NCBI GenBank assembly: GCA_017518105.1
Contig: JAFWWC010000012.1
Coordinates: 30,231-94,230, forward strand
Origin: Selenomonadaceae bacterium
GTDB taxonomy: Bacteria; Bacillota; Negativicutes; Selenomonadales; Selenomonadaceae
DNA: 64,000 bases
Direction: 5' to 3'
A program made the position numbers and the translations under genes. Numbering within the stretch: the stretch's first letter is position 1; the number at the start of each line of letters is the position of its first letter. A model generated the notes under the pieces. The model did not search any database and had not been told where the DNA came from. It worked only from the letters and a program-made list of their open reading frames with translations. Shown one piece after another: positions 38,603 through 46,999 of this stretch.

Positions 38603-40486
38603 ATGGCAGATTTACTTTACACAATCAAAGCGAACACGCCCAAGGAAGAAGTCATTCGACAGCTACGCGAACACCCAGAGATAAAGTTCGTGTCGCTCTT
38701 GGGCATTGACCTTGCCGGCAACGACACCGACGAGAAAATCCCCGTGCGCCTTTTTATCAAGGACATCGACGAATTCTACGCTGGGCGGGCGGTTCAGACT
38801 GACGGCTCAAGCGTCGTCCTGCCGGGGATAGCCACGCTAAACAATGCTAAGGTCGATATGCCCGTTGACCCGTCGGTTAATTGGTTCGTCGATTACAACT
38901 TTGAACACTACGACAACGAGACGAACAATCCCGTAGGCACTCTGCGCATTCCTAGCTTTCTGATTCACGAGGGCAAAAAGGTCGACTCCCGCGCAGTTCT
39001 GACTGATACGCTTGTTCATGTTAAGCGCGAACTCGTCAACCTCTTCCATAAGCACCCGAACATTGACGGCTTAGACGTGAGCGGCGCGGAGGTAATCGAT
39101 ATTGTTTTCACGTCGGCAACGGAGCTTGAATTCTGGGTTAAGACGCCGCTTGAAGAAGCCTCGGTCGAGGAAATGACAGCATCGCAAGTCATGCAGGAGC
39201 AGTATTGGGAAAGGACGCATGGCGCGGTTCGTTGTGCTTTGGAGCAATCGATAATCGAGCTGGACAAGTACGGCTTGCAAGTGGAAATGGGGCATAAGGA
39301 GGTTGGCGGGCTCAAGGCGCAAATTGACGAATCGGGGCACTTAACGCACGTCTGCGAACAGCTGGAAATTGATTGGCGATTCGCGGACGCAGTGCAGGCG
39401 GCTGATAATGAAATCGTCGTGCGGACGGTCGTTAAAGAAATTTTCCGCGCCAATGGTTTGGAGGTCACGTTCAAAGCAAAGCCCATGATAGGCTTGGCGG
39501 GCAACGGTGAGCATACGCATATCGGACTGGCGGCTATCACGGCGGACGGGAAGTTGCACAATCTCTTTGCCGCGAAGAATCAGACGCAAGATTACATGAG
39601 CGCGGTTGGCTACGGTGCGTTAATGGGCTTGCTGAAAAATTACGAGGTGATAAATCCGTTCGTCAGCGCGACTAATGATTCATTGAACAGATTAAAGCCT
39701 GGTTTCGAGGCTCCAGTTTGTATCGTCACGTCGTTGGGGCACACGCCGCAAATCCCCGCACGCAATCGGACAATCCTAGTCAGCCTGATTCGCGACTTAG
39801 AAAATCCTATGGCGACCCGCTTTGAACTTCGCGCCTGCAATCCTTACACGAATATTTATCTGGTGCTTGCGGCGAGCTATTCGGCAATCCTAGACGGCGT
39901 GAACGCGGCGATAACTCACAGCACGGACGAACTATTAGCGGAGCTTTCAAAGGACGCGGGGCAAACGGGCTTTTATCTGGAGAAGGAACGCGCCTATCGC
40001 AGTGAGCAAGATGTTTTCGAGGACTTCACGCAAGCCGAGCGGGATAAACTCTTCGGCAAACCGCCCGCGACCGTTTGGGAGAACATGGAGGCTTTGAGCC
40101 GATACCCCGATAAAGTCAAAGTCATTTCGAGCGGCGGAGCCTTGCAAGAACGAATCATCAACGCGTTCAGGGACGGAGCTTTGCTAAGGTGGAAGACGGA
40201 GCTAATCGCCCGAATTCTTCCCGAACTGCGCGGCATCGTCCGTAAGGCAAAAAAAATCGACGCGGACTTTGTAACCGACCTAGACGCCTATAACTGGAAT
40301 AAAATCTTCTTACTGCGGGCGGCATTGGCTAAGGACTCAATCGACGATAAATCACTGTTCACGCGGCTGATAACGGCACTGAACGCGGGCGAATACGAGA
40401 CGGCGTCGCGCTTGCAGGTGGAGATTTACGCCAAGATTGAGGAGCTTAAAGCCCTCTACGACGCTTACGAAAAGAACATGATTTGA
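38603..40486 (+). CDS. glnA: Glutamine synthetase, long form
   Basis: A 627-residue protein whose first 460 residues are a GS catalytic domain: TSATELEFWVKT (metal Glu), AGNGEHTHIGLAAI (His of the active site), SLNRLKPGFEAPVCIV, IPARNRTILVSLIRDLENP and MATRFELRACNPYTNIYLVL. The remaining 160 residues are helical and unlike classical GS of 440-470 aa. Long GS proteins of this size are known in clostridia and Negativicutes. It should make glutamine from glutamate, ammonia and ATP. ATG 38603 follows AAAGGAG; the frame runs far upstream without homology. No GlnR or regulatory gene is adjacent. Confidence 0.85.
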   Translation: MADLLYTIKANTPKEEVIRQLREHPEIKFVSLLGIDLAGNDTDEKIPVRLFIKDIDEFYAGRAVQTDGSSVVLPGIATLNNAKVDMPVDPSVNWFVDYNFEHYDNETNNPVGTLRIPSFLIHEGKKVDSRAVLTDTLVHVKRELVNLFHKHPNIDGLDVSGAEVIDIVFTSATELEFWVKTPLEEASVEEMTASQVMQEQYWERTHGAVRCALEQSIIELDKYGLQVEMGHKEVGGLKAQIDESGHLTHVCEQLEIDWRFADAVQAADNEIVVRTVVKEIFRANGLEVTFKAKPMIGLAGNGEHTHIGLAAITADGKLHNLFAAKNQTQDYMSAVGYGALMGLLKNYEVINPFVSATNDSLNRLKPGFEAPVCIVTSLGHTPQIPARNRTILVSLIRDLENPMATRFELRACNPYTNIYLVLAASYSAILDGVNAAITHSTDELLAELSKDAGQTGFYLEKERAYRSEQDVFEDFTQAERDKLFGKPPATVWENMEALSRYPDKVKVISSGGALQERIINAFRDGALLRWKTELIARILPELRGIVRKAKKIDADFVTDLDAYNWNKIFLLRAALAKDSIDDKSLFTRLITALNAGEYETASRLQVEIYAKIEELKALYDAYEKNMI

Positions 40487-40500
40487 TTAACCGCACGAAA

Positions 40501-40532
40501 AAAGACCGGCGAGCTATTCACCGGTCTTTTAG
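40501..40532. terminator. Bidirectional terminator between glnA and the flagellar operon
   Basis: AAAGACCGG pairs with CCGGTCTTT across an 11-nt loop, with A and T tracts at the outer ends. Confidence 0.85.
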
Positions 40533-40538
40533 TTTGCG

Positions 40539-40925
40539 TCAATACTTCCTGTTGAAGACTGTTCCGCGAAGCCCCGCCGAGTCGATTAAGTCGTAGGAAC
40601 GCACCGCGCTATTTTGCCGCCGCGACTTATTCAACCACGCCTTCGCCCGATAAATTATCTGCTTGTCCATCGGAACTATCTGTTCAATCAGCCGCTTGCA
40701 TTCGTCAGTTTCGCGGTAATCGTTTTCGGGCAATGCCTTCATTTTCTCGATAAGCCGTTCGCGCTGGTCGACGAGCTCCATAAATAATTCGCTGTCCTTC
40801 TGGTCGCTGAACTTCAAAAGCTCCTTAGTCAACGAAAAATATTTCTGCCAAAGAATCCGAGCTTGCCTTAAGACCTCTTCCTTGTCGACTGGCTCTGAAA
40901 CTTTAGGCTCGTCTGACTTAAGCAT
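40539..40925 (-). CDS. FliT-like flagellar chaperone
   Basis: A 128-residue, highly helical, charged protein directly after fliS, overlapping it by 8 nt (ATGCTTAA). Segments such as ILWQKYFSLTKELLKFSDQK, ELFMELVDQRERLIEKMKAL and CKRLIEQIVPMDKQII resemble the four-helix FliT fold, which in other bacteria is the export chaperone of FliD and often follows fliS. The N-terminal 18 residues and the last 25 are probably disordered. Sequence conservation in FliT is low, so the call rests mostly on position and helix pattern. Confidence 0.65.
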   Translation of the reverse strand: MLKSDEPKVSEPVDKEEVLRQARILWQKYFSLTKELLKFSDQKDSELFMELVDQRERLIEKMKALPENDYRETDECKRLIEQIVPMDKQIIYRAKAWLNKSRRQNSAVRSYDLIDSAGLRGTVFNRKY

Positions 40926-41322
40926 AGCCTTTGCCGCCCGTGCCCTCGCCGCGTTCGATTCGTGCCGTCTTCATTGCCTGGAACCAAGCGTCGCGCAACT
41001 CGGTAATGATTCCCTTCGCCTCGTCTATCTGCGCCAAGTCGCTTTTGATGTTCCCCTCAACCAGACGGTCGTAAACGTAATTGTACAGCGGGAGCAACTG
41101 ATTGGAGATTTCGTAATCGAAATTCAACGTCAAGCGGAACTCGGAGATAATCCTTTGCGCCCTCTGCAACATGTTGTTTGCTTCTTCGTAGTTCTTCTGT
41201 TCGAGAGCCGTTCTGCCGTCGTCGATGAACTTCAAGCAGCCGTTATAAAGCATAAGCGTTAAATGTTCCGGCGGCGCATTCAAGATTCTCTGTTGCCTGT
41301 AAGCCTCTGCCGCGTTCACCAT
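40918..41322 (-). CDS. fliS: Flagellar export chaperone FliS
   Basis: A 134-residue protein. MVNAAEAYRQQRILNAPPEH and LTLMLYNGCLKFIDDGRTAL are the typical FliS opening; LTLNFDYEISNQLLPLYNYV-YDRL is the middle signature. FliS binds the C-terminal D0 helix of flagellin and prevents polymerisation in the cytoplasm before export. ATG 41322 is chosen (AAGGTG at 7 nt, conserved MVN start); GTG 41334 and ATG 41331 are alternatives. It should serve both flagellins of this window. Confidence 0.94.
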   Translation of the reverse strand: MVNAAEAYRQQRILNAPPEHLTLMLYNGCLKFIDDGRTALEQKNYEEANNMLQRAQRIISEFRLTLNFDYEISNQLLPLYNYVYDRLVEGNIKSDLAQIDEAKGIITELRDAWFQAMKTARIERGEGTGGKGYA

Positions 41323-41357
41323 ATATCGCATCACCTTCCTAGTAGAATTTTAGATTT

Positions 41358-43682
41358 TTACGACTGACCGCCCATGATGTAATTAAGTTGCGTGCCGAGC
41401 CGAGCGATTGTAGATTCCATTGCGTCGTACTTTTTATAAAGCGCGTCCTCGAAGGAAGACATTAGCTTTTTAAAGTTGCTCATCTTGGTCTGCAGGTTGC
41501 GCAAGAGATTGTTTAAATCGCTGTCTTCGGTGATGTCTGCCGTGGAGCCTGCGCGTTCCTTGATAGATTTGTTCGCGCTGACGAAAATATCGCCGAGCCT
41601 TTGAGCCACACCGCTCTTTGCCGAGTCGTCAAGGTTCTGAGAGTCCAGCTTAGCGAAGACATTATAAACGGCGTCGGGGTCTTCGGCGAGTGCTTTCTTT
41701 AGTTTGTCTTCGTCGAGAACCAACTGACCTTTGATACCCGTCGTCGAAATGCCCAAGCTGAAAATCGAATTGTACTTGCCGTCGACGCCTTCAACCGACT
41801 CTGCAACAGCACTACGCATGTTCATGATAATCTTGCCGAGCGTCTGGTCGTGATAGAGGAGACCGGCTTTAGCTTTCTCTTCCCACTTAGTAATTTGCTC
41901 GTCCTTCATCTGGTCTTTCTGCGATTGCGTGAGCGGCTTGTAATCGGAATTGGGTTTCTCGTCGTACTTCGCATAGAGGTCGGCGAGGAGCTTGTTGTAA
42001 TCGGTGACGAAGCTTTTAACCTTGTCGATAATCGAGTCGGTGTCCTGCGTGACGGTAATCGTTGCCGGATTGCTAGCGATGACATTTCCGTTTGCGTCTT
42101 TGTTTAGGGTGGTGTTGACTGCGGTATAAGTGACGCCCGCTACAGTGACTTTGTTATCGACGACATCATTGTAAGTCACGCCGTCGATTTTCATTGAGCC
42201 GTTCTCGCCCATGAAGGAATTCACGCCGTCCGAACTAGAAGCGGTATCTTTTAGGCTGAAAGTCAACGTATTTCCGTCACCTTCCGTTGCCGCGTCCAGC
42301 GTGCCATCTCCGCCTTTGTCGTTGCCGTAAAGTTCGCCGTTCTTGGACACATAAAGCCCCATGTTGTTGAAGAAGTTCTTTGCCGCCAAGCTTGCGCGTG
42401 CATTCGTATAGGATTCGTCTTCGCCGAAGCTGATTACTATTCCGTTGTCTTCGCCGCTCTTGGTGTTGTAGAAAGAGAATTTGTCGTGAACTGCGTCGTA
42501 GGAGGCTTTGATATTCGAACCAGATATGCTGTTGATTTTCGCCGCCAAATCGTTGAAAGTCACGCCTTCTGTAGTGCCGTCGCCCATCAAATCGGCGTAA
42601 GTGTAGCTGACGGTGTGCGCCTTCACGTAAGCTTCTTTTTCGGCGGTGGTCATATCCTTCATTGCTTCTTTTTGCGTGCCGTCATAAATCTCGAACGAGA
42701 ACGCAACCGTATCTTTGGAGAGACCGACCGAAGTGTCTGCCGCTGTGTTTGTTCCGGTAAATCCTGCGCCCGCCGTGATTGTGTAGTTATTCCAACCACC
42801 GGTAATGTCTACTGAAGTATGCCAATCACTGTTCGTATAGGTACTAACATTATGACCTTTAATAAAATTTCTGAAACTATTTTTCTCACCGGCATCTGTT
42901 GTAGTAAACGGATTAACTTCAACCCAAGTATCGTTATATTTAGCTTGTTCCCAATACAGTTCTGGGTTTCCGTTTGCATCGCGTACATAATCACCGTTGT
43001 CGTCTTTCCTAGCCTGCACTCTCCAGTTTTTGTAATCATTGGAGATAGAGTTTTGCGCCCTCAAGAATTTGTTTAAATTATCGACGTTTCTAAGGTCGAC
43101 AGCAGAATAGGTACCGTCTGCATTTTTCTTTTTCCAGCTTGAAGTGAAAGTCTCATCCGTATAACCGAATTTCCCAGCCTCTACCATCGCTACTCCGTCA
43201 GGAGCCATAGAGCCGTAAACATTACCGGAAGAATTCGTGCCCAGTTCCTTAAAAAGCACGTCTTTGAGCGATATGCTAGAGCTCCCTTCGTCAGTTGACG
43301 TATAAGCTGTGCCCGTACTCGTGTCGTAGCGGGTCATGGAGTTTGTGCCGACGAGATAAGCATTGGAGCTTAGAGCTGTGACCTCAACGCGATGACTCAT
43401 GAGAGCCGCTGTAGAGTTCGCCGAAACCTTGACCGCCTCACTGGAACTTTCCGCCCCTTTAGCGTTCATGGTGTTGGACATTTTGTATTGCGAGAGCGTC
43501 GACGCGTTGAACGTAGTGATTTTGCTGTTGAGTTCGATGTAGTCAGCCTTCATCCACTCGTTCTTAGTAAATTTCTGTGCCATCTTGTCGTATTCGTTTT
43601 GCCTACTCATCATGCCGACTTTAACCATCGACTCGATGTCCATGCCCGAACCCGACAAGCCGTAAATTCCATTGACACCCAT
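41358..43682 (-). CDS. fliD: Flagellar filament cap protein FliD (774 aa)
   Basis: FliD (HAP2) N- and C-terminal domains flank a long insert. The N-terminal part contains GIYGLSGSGMDIESMVKVGM and DYIELNSKITTFNASTLSQY-KMSN. The C-terminal part contains VKSFVTDYNKLLADLYAKYD, VDGKYNSIFSLGISTTGIKG, LVLDEDKLKKALAEDPDAVY and ends with a helix (LYKKYDAMESTIARLGTQLN). The central region (about 110-520) is Asn/Asp/Thr-rich. At 774 residues it is much longer than typical (450-500), in line with the enlarged flagellin 1 and FlgL. It forms the cap that folds flagellin at the filament tip. Confidence 0.93.
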   Translation of the reverse strand: MGVNGIYGLSGSGMDIESMVKVGMMSRQNEYDKMAQKFTKNEWMKADYIELNSKITTFNASTLSQYKMSNTMNAKGAESSSEAVKVSANSTAALMSHRVEVTALSSNAYLVGTNSMTRYDTSTGTAYTSTDEGSSSISLKDVLFKELGTNSSGNVYGSMAPDGVAMVEAGKFGYTDETFTSSWKKKNADGTYSAVDLRNVDNLNKFLRAQNSISNDYKNWRVQARKDDNGDYVRDANGNPELYWEQAKYNDTWVEVNPFTTTDAGEKNSFRNFIKGHNVSTYTNSDWHTSVDITGGWNNYTITAGAGFTGTNTAADTSVGLSKDTVAFSFEIYDGTQKEAMKDMTTAEKEAYVKAHTVSYTYADLMGDGTTEGVTFNDLAAKINSISGSNIKASYDAVHDKFSFYNTKSGEDNGIVISFGEDESYTNARASLAAKNFFNNMGLYVSKNGELYGNDKGGDGTLDAATEGDGNTLTFSLKDTASSSDGVNSFMGENGSMKIDGVTYNDVVDNKVTVAGVTYTAVNTTLNKDANGNVIASNPATITVTQDTDSIIDKVKSFVTDYNKLLADLYAKYDEKPNSDYKPLTQSQKDQMKDEQITKWEEKAKAGLLYHDQTLGKIIMNMRSAVAESVEGVDGKYNSIFSLGISTTGIKGQLVLDEDKLKKALAEDPDAVYNVFAKLDSQNLDDSAKSGVAQRLGDIFVSANKSIKERAGSTADITEDSDLNNLLRNLQTKMSNFKKLMSSFEDALYKKYDAMESTIARLGTQLNYIMGGQS

Positions 43683-43711
43683 GTTAATCCCTCCTTAGAA
43701 AGGGCATCTGT

Positions 43712-44152
43712 TTAAACCATCCTGTTGACAAATACGCCTCTCATTTGCTGCGAGTTCTCGGCATTTTTTTCAGCCTGAATCATGTTTTCGATCATTTCCT
43801 CGGACGGAAATTCCCTAATAACTTTGCCGCTTTCCTTGTCAACAACCTTAACATTGATCATATTAGCTTCCTTGTTATAGTTCAACTCAAGGTTGCAGTC
43901 GATTTTGTCCATGAGATCGTTGAAAGCTTCCGTTATCTGGCTGACGGTTTCCTCTGGAACTGTACCGGGTGCAAAGAGCGGTTGCTGTTGTTGTTGTTGC
44001 TGTTCCTTTTCCTTCTTCTCAGCAGGCGTGGGGAGCTTGTCCACAGGTTGCGGGGCGACAGGTTTAATTCGTGCGAAGTCCTGTTCGCTGACGACCGGTT
44101 GAGTATTGGTGGCCGAATTTACGCCACTGACTGCCAACGTGTTATCTGCCAT
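43712..44152 (-). CDS. flaG: FlaG family flagellar protein
   Basis: A 146-residue protein. The C-terminal half is a FlaG domain: VSQITEAFNDLMDKIDCNLE, VKVVDKESGKVIREFPSEEM and IENMIQAEKNAEN. The N-terminal half is variable and contains a run of seven Gln next to a Lys/Glu stretch, which looks disordered. FlaG influences filament length in other bacteria. It lies between csrA and fliD in the operon, 30 nt before fliD. Confidence 0.88.
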   Translation of the reverse strand: MADNTLAVSGVNSATNTQPVVSEQDFARIKPVAPQPVDKLPTPAEKKEKEQQQQQQQPLFAPGTVPEETVSQITEAFNDLMDKIDCNLELNYNKEANMINVKVVDKESGKVIREFPSEEMIENMIQAEKNAENSQQMRGVFVNRMV

Positions 44153-44173
44153 GATAAAAACACTCCTTTGTAA

Positions 44174-44401
44174 TTAATTCCCTTTAAGCGGCAGTGCGCC
44201 GTGTAAATCGACGTCGAGTTTTTGAGCCGCCTTTTGATTTTCCTCTTGTATCGCACGATAGATTTCGCCACGATAGATTTTGATTTCCCGCGGCGCATCA
44301 ATCGCAATACGCACGTTTTCGCCCTGCACTTCCACGACGTTTATTATGATGTTGTCGCCAATCATTATTTGCTGACGAGGCTTCCTCGTCAAGACAAGCA
44401 T
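44174..44401 (-). CDS. csrA: Carbon storage regulator CsrA
   Basis: A 75-residue CsrA. MLVLTRKPRQQIMIGDNIII is the conserved beta-1 with the RNA-binding Leu4-Thr5-Arg6; VRIAIDAPREIKIYRGEIY contains the second RNA-binding surface (Arg/Glu of the beta-5 strand). It blocks translation by binding GGA in hairpin loops. It starts 4 nt after fliW. In Bacillus, FliW sequesters CsrA until flagellin is exported. The two flagellin leaders in this window have GGA hairpins that could be its targets. The C-terminal extension is a little longer than the 61-aa enteric form. Confidence 0.96.
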   Translation of the reverse strand: MLVLTRKPRQQIMIGDNIIINVVEVQGENVRIAIDAPREIKIYRGEIYRAIQEENQKAAQKLDVDLHGALPLKGN

Positions 44402-44405
44402 TTAA

Positions 44406-44855
44406 TCACCCCTCCTTTTTAGCTGATTCGGGGAAGAGGCGGTGCTTGGTCGTGTAGTTGCTCTTTTCCAAAACGACTTGTTTTGCCCGCATGTTTTCGC
44501 TATTAACGACGATAGGAGCCAAAAGGTTGGCGGTCATGTAGCGGACGGAGCCGTTCGGGATTGTGATCATCGAATAATAGAACACGTCATCTTGATTCTT
44601 AATTTCGAGTTCCTTTATCGTCTCGTCGTCAATCTCAAACGAATAGTCGTTGAAGAAAAGGAAAGGAATTGTCAGCAAGAAAGCTAAATCCGGCGATTTG
44701 AGCGACTGCATGAAGTAATATGGACTTTCCTCTTCGTAAGGAAGGATAACAAACTCATGCTCGTCCTCGAACGCGGGGATACCGTCCTTGAAATGAACAA
44801 TCTTTGCCTCGTCAACCTCAATCTCACCAAATCTGCTGGTGTAAACTTTAAGCAT
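44406..44855 (-). CDS. fliW: Flagellar assembly factor FliW
   Basis: A 149-residue protein. It opens LKVYTSRFGEIEVDEAKIVH and FKDGIPAFEDEHEFVIL, the standard FliW start (G-E-I-E, F-x-x-G-I-P-x-F), and continues with ESPYYFMQSLKSPDLAFLL and ANLLAPIVVNSENMRAKQVV-L. FliW binds flagellin and alternatively CsrA, coupling flagellin level to its translation. It is next to csrA as in Bacillus, Campylobacter and clostridia. Confidence 0.95.
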   Translation of the reverse strand: MLKVYTSRFGEIEVDEAKIVHFKDGIPAFEDEHEFVILPYEEESPYYFMQSLKSPDLAFLLTIPFLFFNDYSFEIDDETIKELEIKNQDDVFYYSMITIPNGSVRYMTANLLAPIVVNSENMRAKQVVLEKSNYTTKHRLFPESAKKEG

Positions 44856-44906
44856 ATAACTTTCCTCCTTTGAAATTCCCCTGACAGAATGAAAATTTTT
44901 TCTCGG

Positions 44907-45491
44907 CTAGGCGTTGATGTCGTAATTGCCCATTGACACCCAGTGGCGAATAAAGCCCTTGTTTTGAAGGTAAGTCTCCACATTGCCTGGCGTGTAATGA
45001 ATCCTCGCGTTTGGCTCAGTTTGAATATCGACAGTAACATCACCTAAATCAGGTTCGCCGACAACTTCGCTCTGATAGCCCTGCATTTGAGGATCCGGTA
45101 TGGCGGCGGTTGTAAAAACTGGTCGTGCCTGATAATCGGAGAAGACTTCGGATTTGATACCTTGAACAACATCATCGCCGCGCCTTGCTCCAGTAGTTGC
45201 CCTTGACCAGCCTTCTTGAGCGTGTCGACTTGTTGCGGCTTGTGCGTCCGAGATGCCTCGTTGCCCGCGTTCGGCTGTGAAGTCGGTCATATTTCGGAAG
45301 CCGTAGGATTTTCGGCTTTGGTAGCTATCAAGACTCAAGCCCGGTTGCGTTACGGTTTTATTTGAGCGAGCCTGCTGATTTCTACCTTGAGATCGCGGCT
45401 GGATTATTCCCGATTCGTCAAGCCTTCCTTGGGTTGTTCTCATTGCTATCTGTGGCAACTCGTGTCGAGTATTTAACCTTACCATCATCAT
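44907..45491 (-). CDS. DUF6470 family protein (YviE-like)
   Basis: A 194-residue protein between flgL and fliW, the same place as yviE in Bacillus. The N-terminal MRTTQGRLDESGIIQPRSQG (short beta/Pro element at a GRLD-like site) and the C-terminal beta-rich half (GDVTVDIQTEPNARIHYTPG-NVETYL) fit DUF6470. The role of YviE-type proteins in flagellation is not settled. The start is ATG 45491 after GGGAGGG. No signal peptide. Confidence 0.75.
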   Translation of the reverse strand: MMMVRLNTRHELPQIAMRTTQGRLDESGIIQPRSQGRNQQARSNKTVTQPGLSLDSYQSRKSYGFRNMTDFTAERGQRGISDAQAATSRHAQEGWSRATTGARRGDDVVQGIKSEVFSDYQARPVFTTAAIPDPQMQGYQSEVVGEPDLGDVTVDIQTEPNARIHYTPGNVETYLQNKGFIRHWVSMGNYDINA

Positions 45492-45629
45492 GACTATTCC
45501 CTCCCTTCAATAAATTTTCCTGCCTGCCCTTGAAATTTTTGCCGAGAATGAAAATCCCAAAAACAGCAATAGACGGCAACGAAAAGCCTCGTTGACGCCT
45601 GCAGGTTAGGTTTATTTAGCTTTCAAAGA

Positions 45630-46970
45630 TTAGAGATAATCAGCGAGAGATTGCGGAAGGATTCTGCCGCCCAAGGACAAGGACAAGTTGTAAAGGGCAG
45701 TCTGTTGCATGAGTTTCGTTGCGAGCTGGGCAATGTCCGCGCCGCTTACGTTGGTTATGTCTTCGGTGATGTTGTCGGCTTGCCTTTCAAGCATGGTCTC
45801 TACGTTGTTGTAAAGCTGTTGACGTGCGCCGATTTTTGTTTCTTGGACGAGCATCGTCGAATGGGCAACGTCAGCAACCGTCACGCCGTCGGAGGACATC
45901 CAGTGGAGGTCGGAGTCATTGACTTTGGCACAAACGCAGAACAGCTCGTTAAGCATTGCCGTCCCCGAAGCCTCGTTGCCGGAATTGGCGTTGTCGAAAA
46001 TATCTCTGCCAAACATAGTCGCGCCAGTCGAATTGACGGTATCAGCGTTGGGGTCGGTCGCGCCATTGAGCTTAACCATCGAGATAAGATTATTATCGCC
46101 GTTGTAAGTAACGATATTCTGCTTAACCGTCTTGAAAGTGTACTCCGTGCCGTTGATAGTTATCGAGTTGTTTGTTTCGTCCTTAAGCAAGCCTTGATTG
46201 GTGAAGTAATCGGCAACTTGGAAAGCGTCTGCGGTACCTGCGGTGCCTTTGCTGAGGAGTGCTTGAACGTCAGTATCCGCCGAAGCCTCCGCCGCGTCAA
46301 TGGTCGTGTAGCCGTGTGCGATAACTTCTTTATAGCCGCTGTCCATGAATTCCTGCGTGTAGAGATTGAAATTCTCCGTGTCGAGGTAGTAGTTGTTGCC
46401 CGCGTCGTCAGTCACCGTGAGCATTTGGAAAAGTTCGGTGTTGTAATCGGAGTCGGTGCCTTTGAAGAATGCGGATTGTGACACGTCGAGATTTTTAGGT
46501 TGCCCGCGGTCGTAAGTTTCAAGGGACATTTCAAAGGGCTTAGTCAAATCCTTCTGCCCTGCGAATAAATATCTGTCGCCAATTTGAGTGTTAGCCACGG
46601 AAACAATCTCTTGCATGTGCGCGAACATTTCTTTATGAATTGCGGCGAAATCATCTTCTGCCTTGTCGGAGTTCGCCGCCTGGACGGATTTTTCTTTTAA
46701 CGTCTGCATCATTTCCGTCATATGGATCATCACGTCATCGGATTGTTTCATCCACGAAGAAGCCGTTTTTATGTTCTCGCGATACTGCGTGTTTTCGTTT
46801 TCGCTGACGTTGTAACGCAGGAGCTTGGAATAATTAATCGGGTTATCGCTGGCGCGGTGCAGTGACGAGCCATCCGCCTGCTCAAAAAGTTTCCCTTGTT
46901 GCTGATAAGCCTTATTGAGCGAGTTTTGATAGTTGTACATGAAATGCATACTGCCGATTCGCACGCCCAT
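45630..46970 (-). CDS. flgL: Flagellar hook-filament junction protein FlgL
   Basis: A 446-residue HAP3 protein with flagellin-like ends. N-terminal: MHFMYNYQNSLNKAYQQQGK, LHRASDNPINYSKLLRYNVS (the S-D-x-P motif). C-terminal: ARQQLYNNVETMLERQADNI, TEDITNVSGADIAQLATKLM-QQTALY. The middle is expanded relative to the usual 300-residue length. It joins the filament to FlgK at the hook. It directly follows flgK with 29 nt between. Confidence 0.93.
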   Translation of the reverse strand: MGVRIGSMHFMYNYQNSLNKAYQQQGKLFEQADGSSLHRASDNPINYSKLLRYNVSENENTQYRENIKTASSWMKQSDDVMIHMTEMMQTLKEKSVQAANSDKAEDDFAAIHKEMFAHMQEIVSVANTQIGDRYLFAGQKDLTKPFEMSLETYDRGQPKNLDVSQSAFFKGTDSDYNTELFQMLTVTDDAGNNYYLDTENFNLYTQEFMDSGYKEVIAHGYTTIDAAEASADTDVQALLSKGTAGTADAFQVADYFTNQGLLKDETNNSITINGTEYTFKTVKQNIVTYNGDNNLISMVKLNGATDPNADTVNSTGATMFGRDIFDNANSGNEASGTAMLNELFCVCAKVNDSDLHWMSSDGVTVADVAHSTMLVQETKIGARQQLYNNVETMLERQADNITEDITNVSGADIAQLATKLMQQTALYNLSLSLGGRILPQSLADYL

Positions 46971-46999
46971 AAGAATCCCTCCTTAGTCTTAGTTCCTAA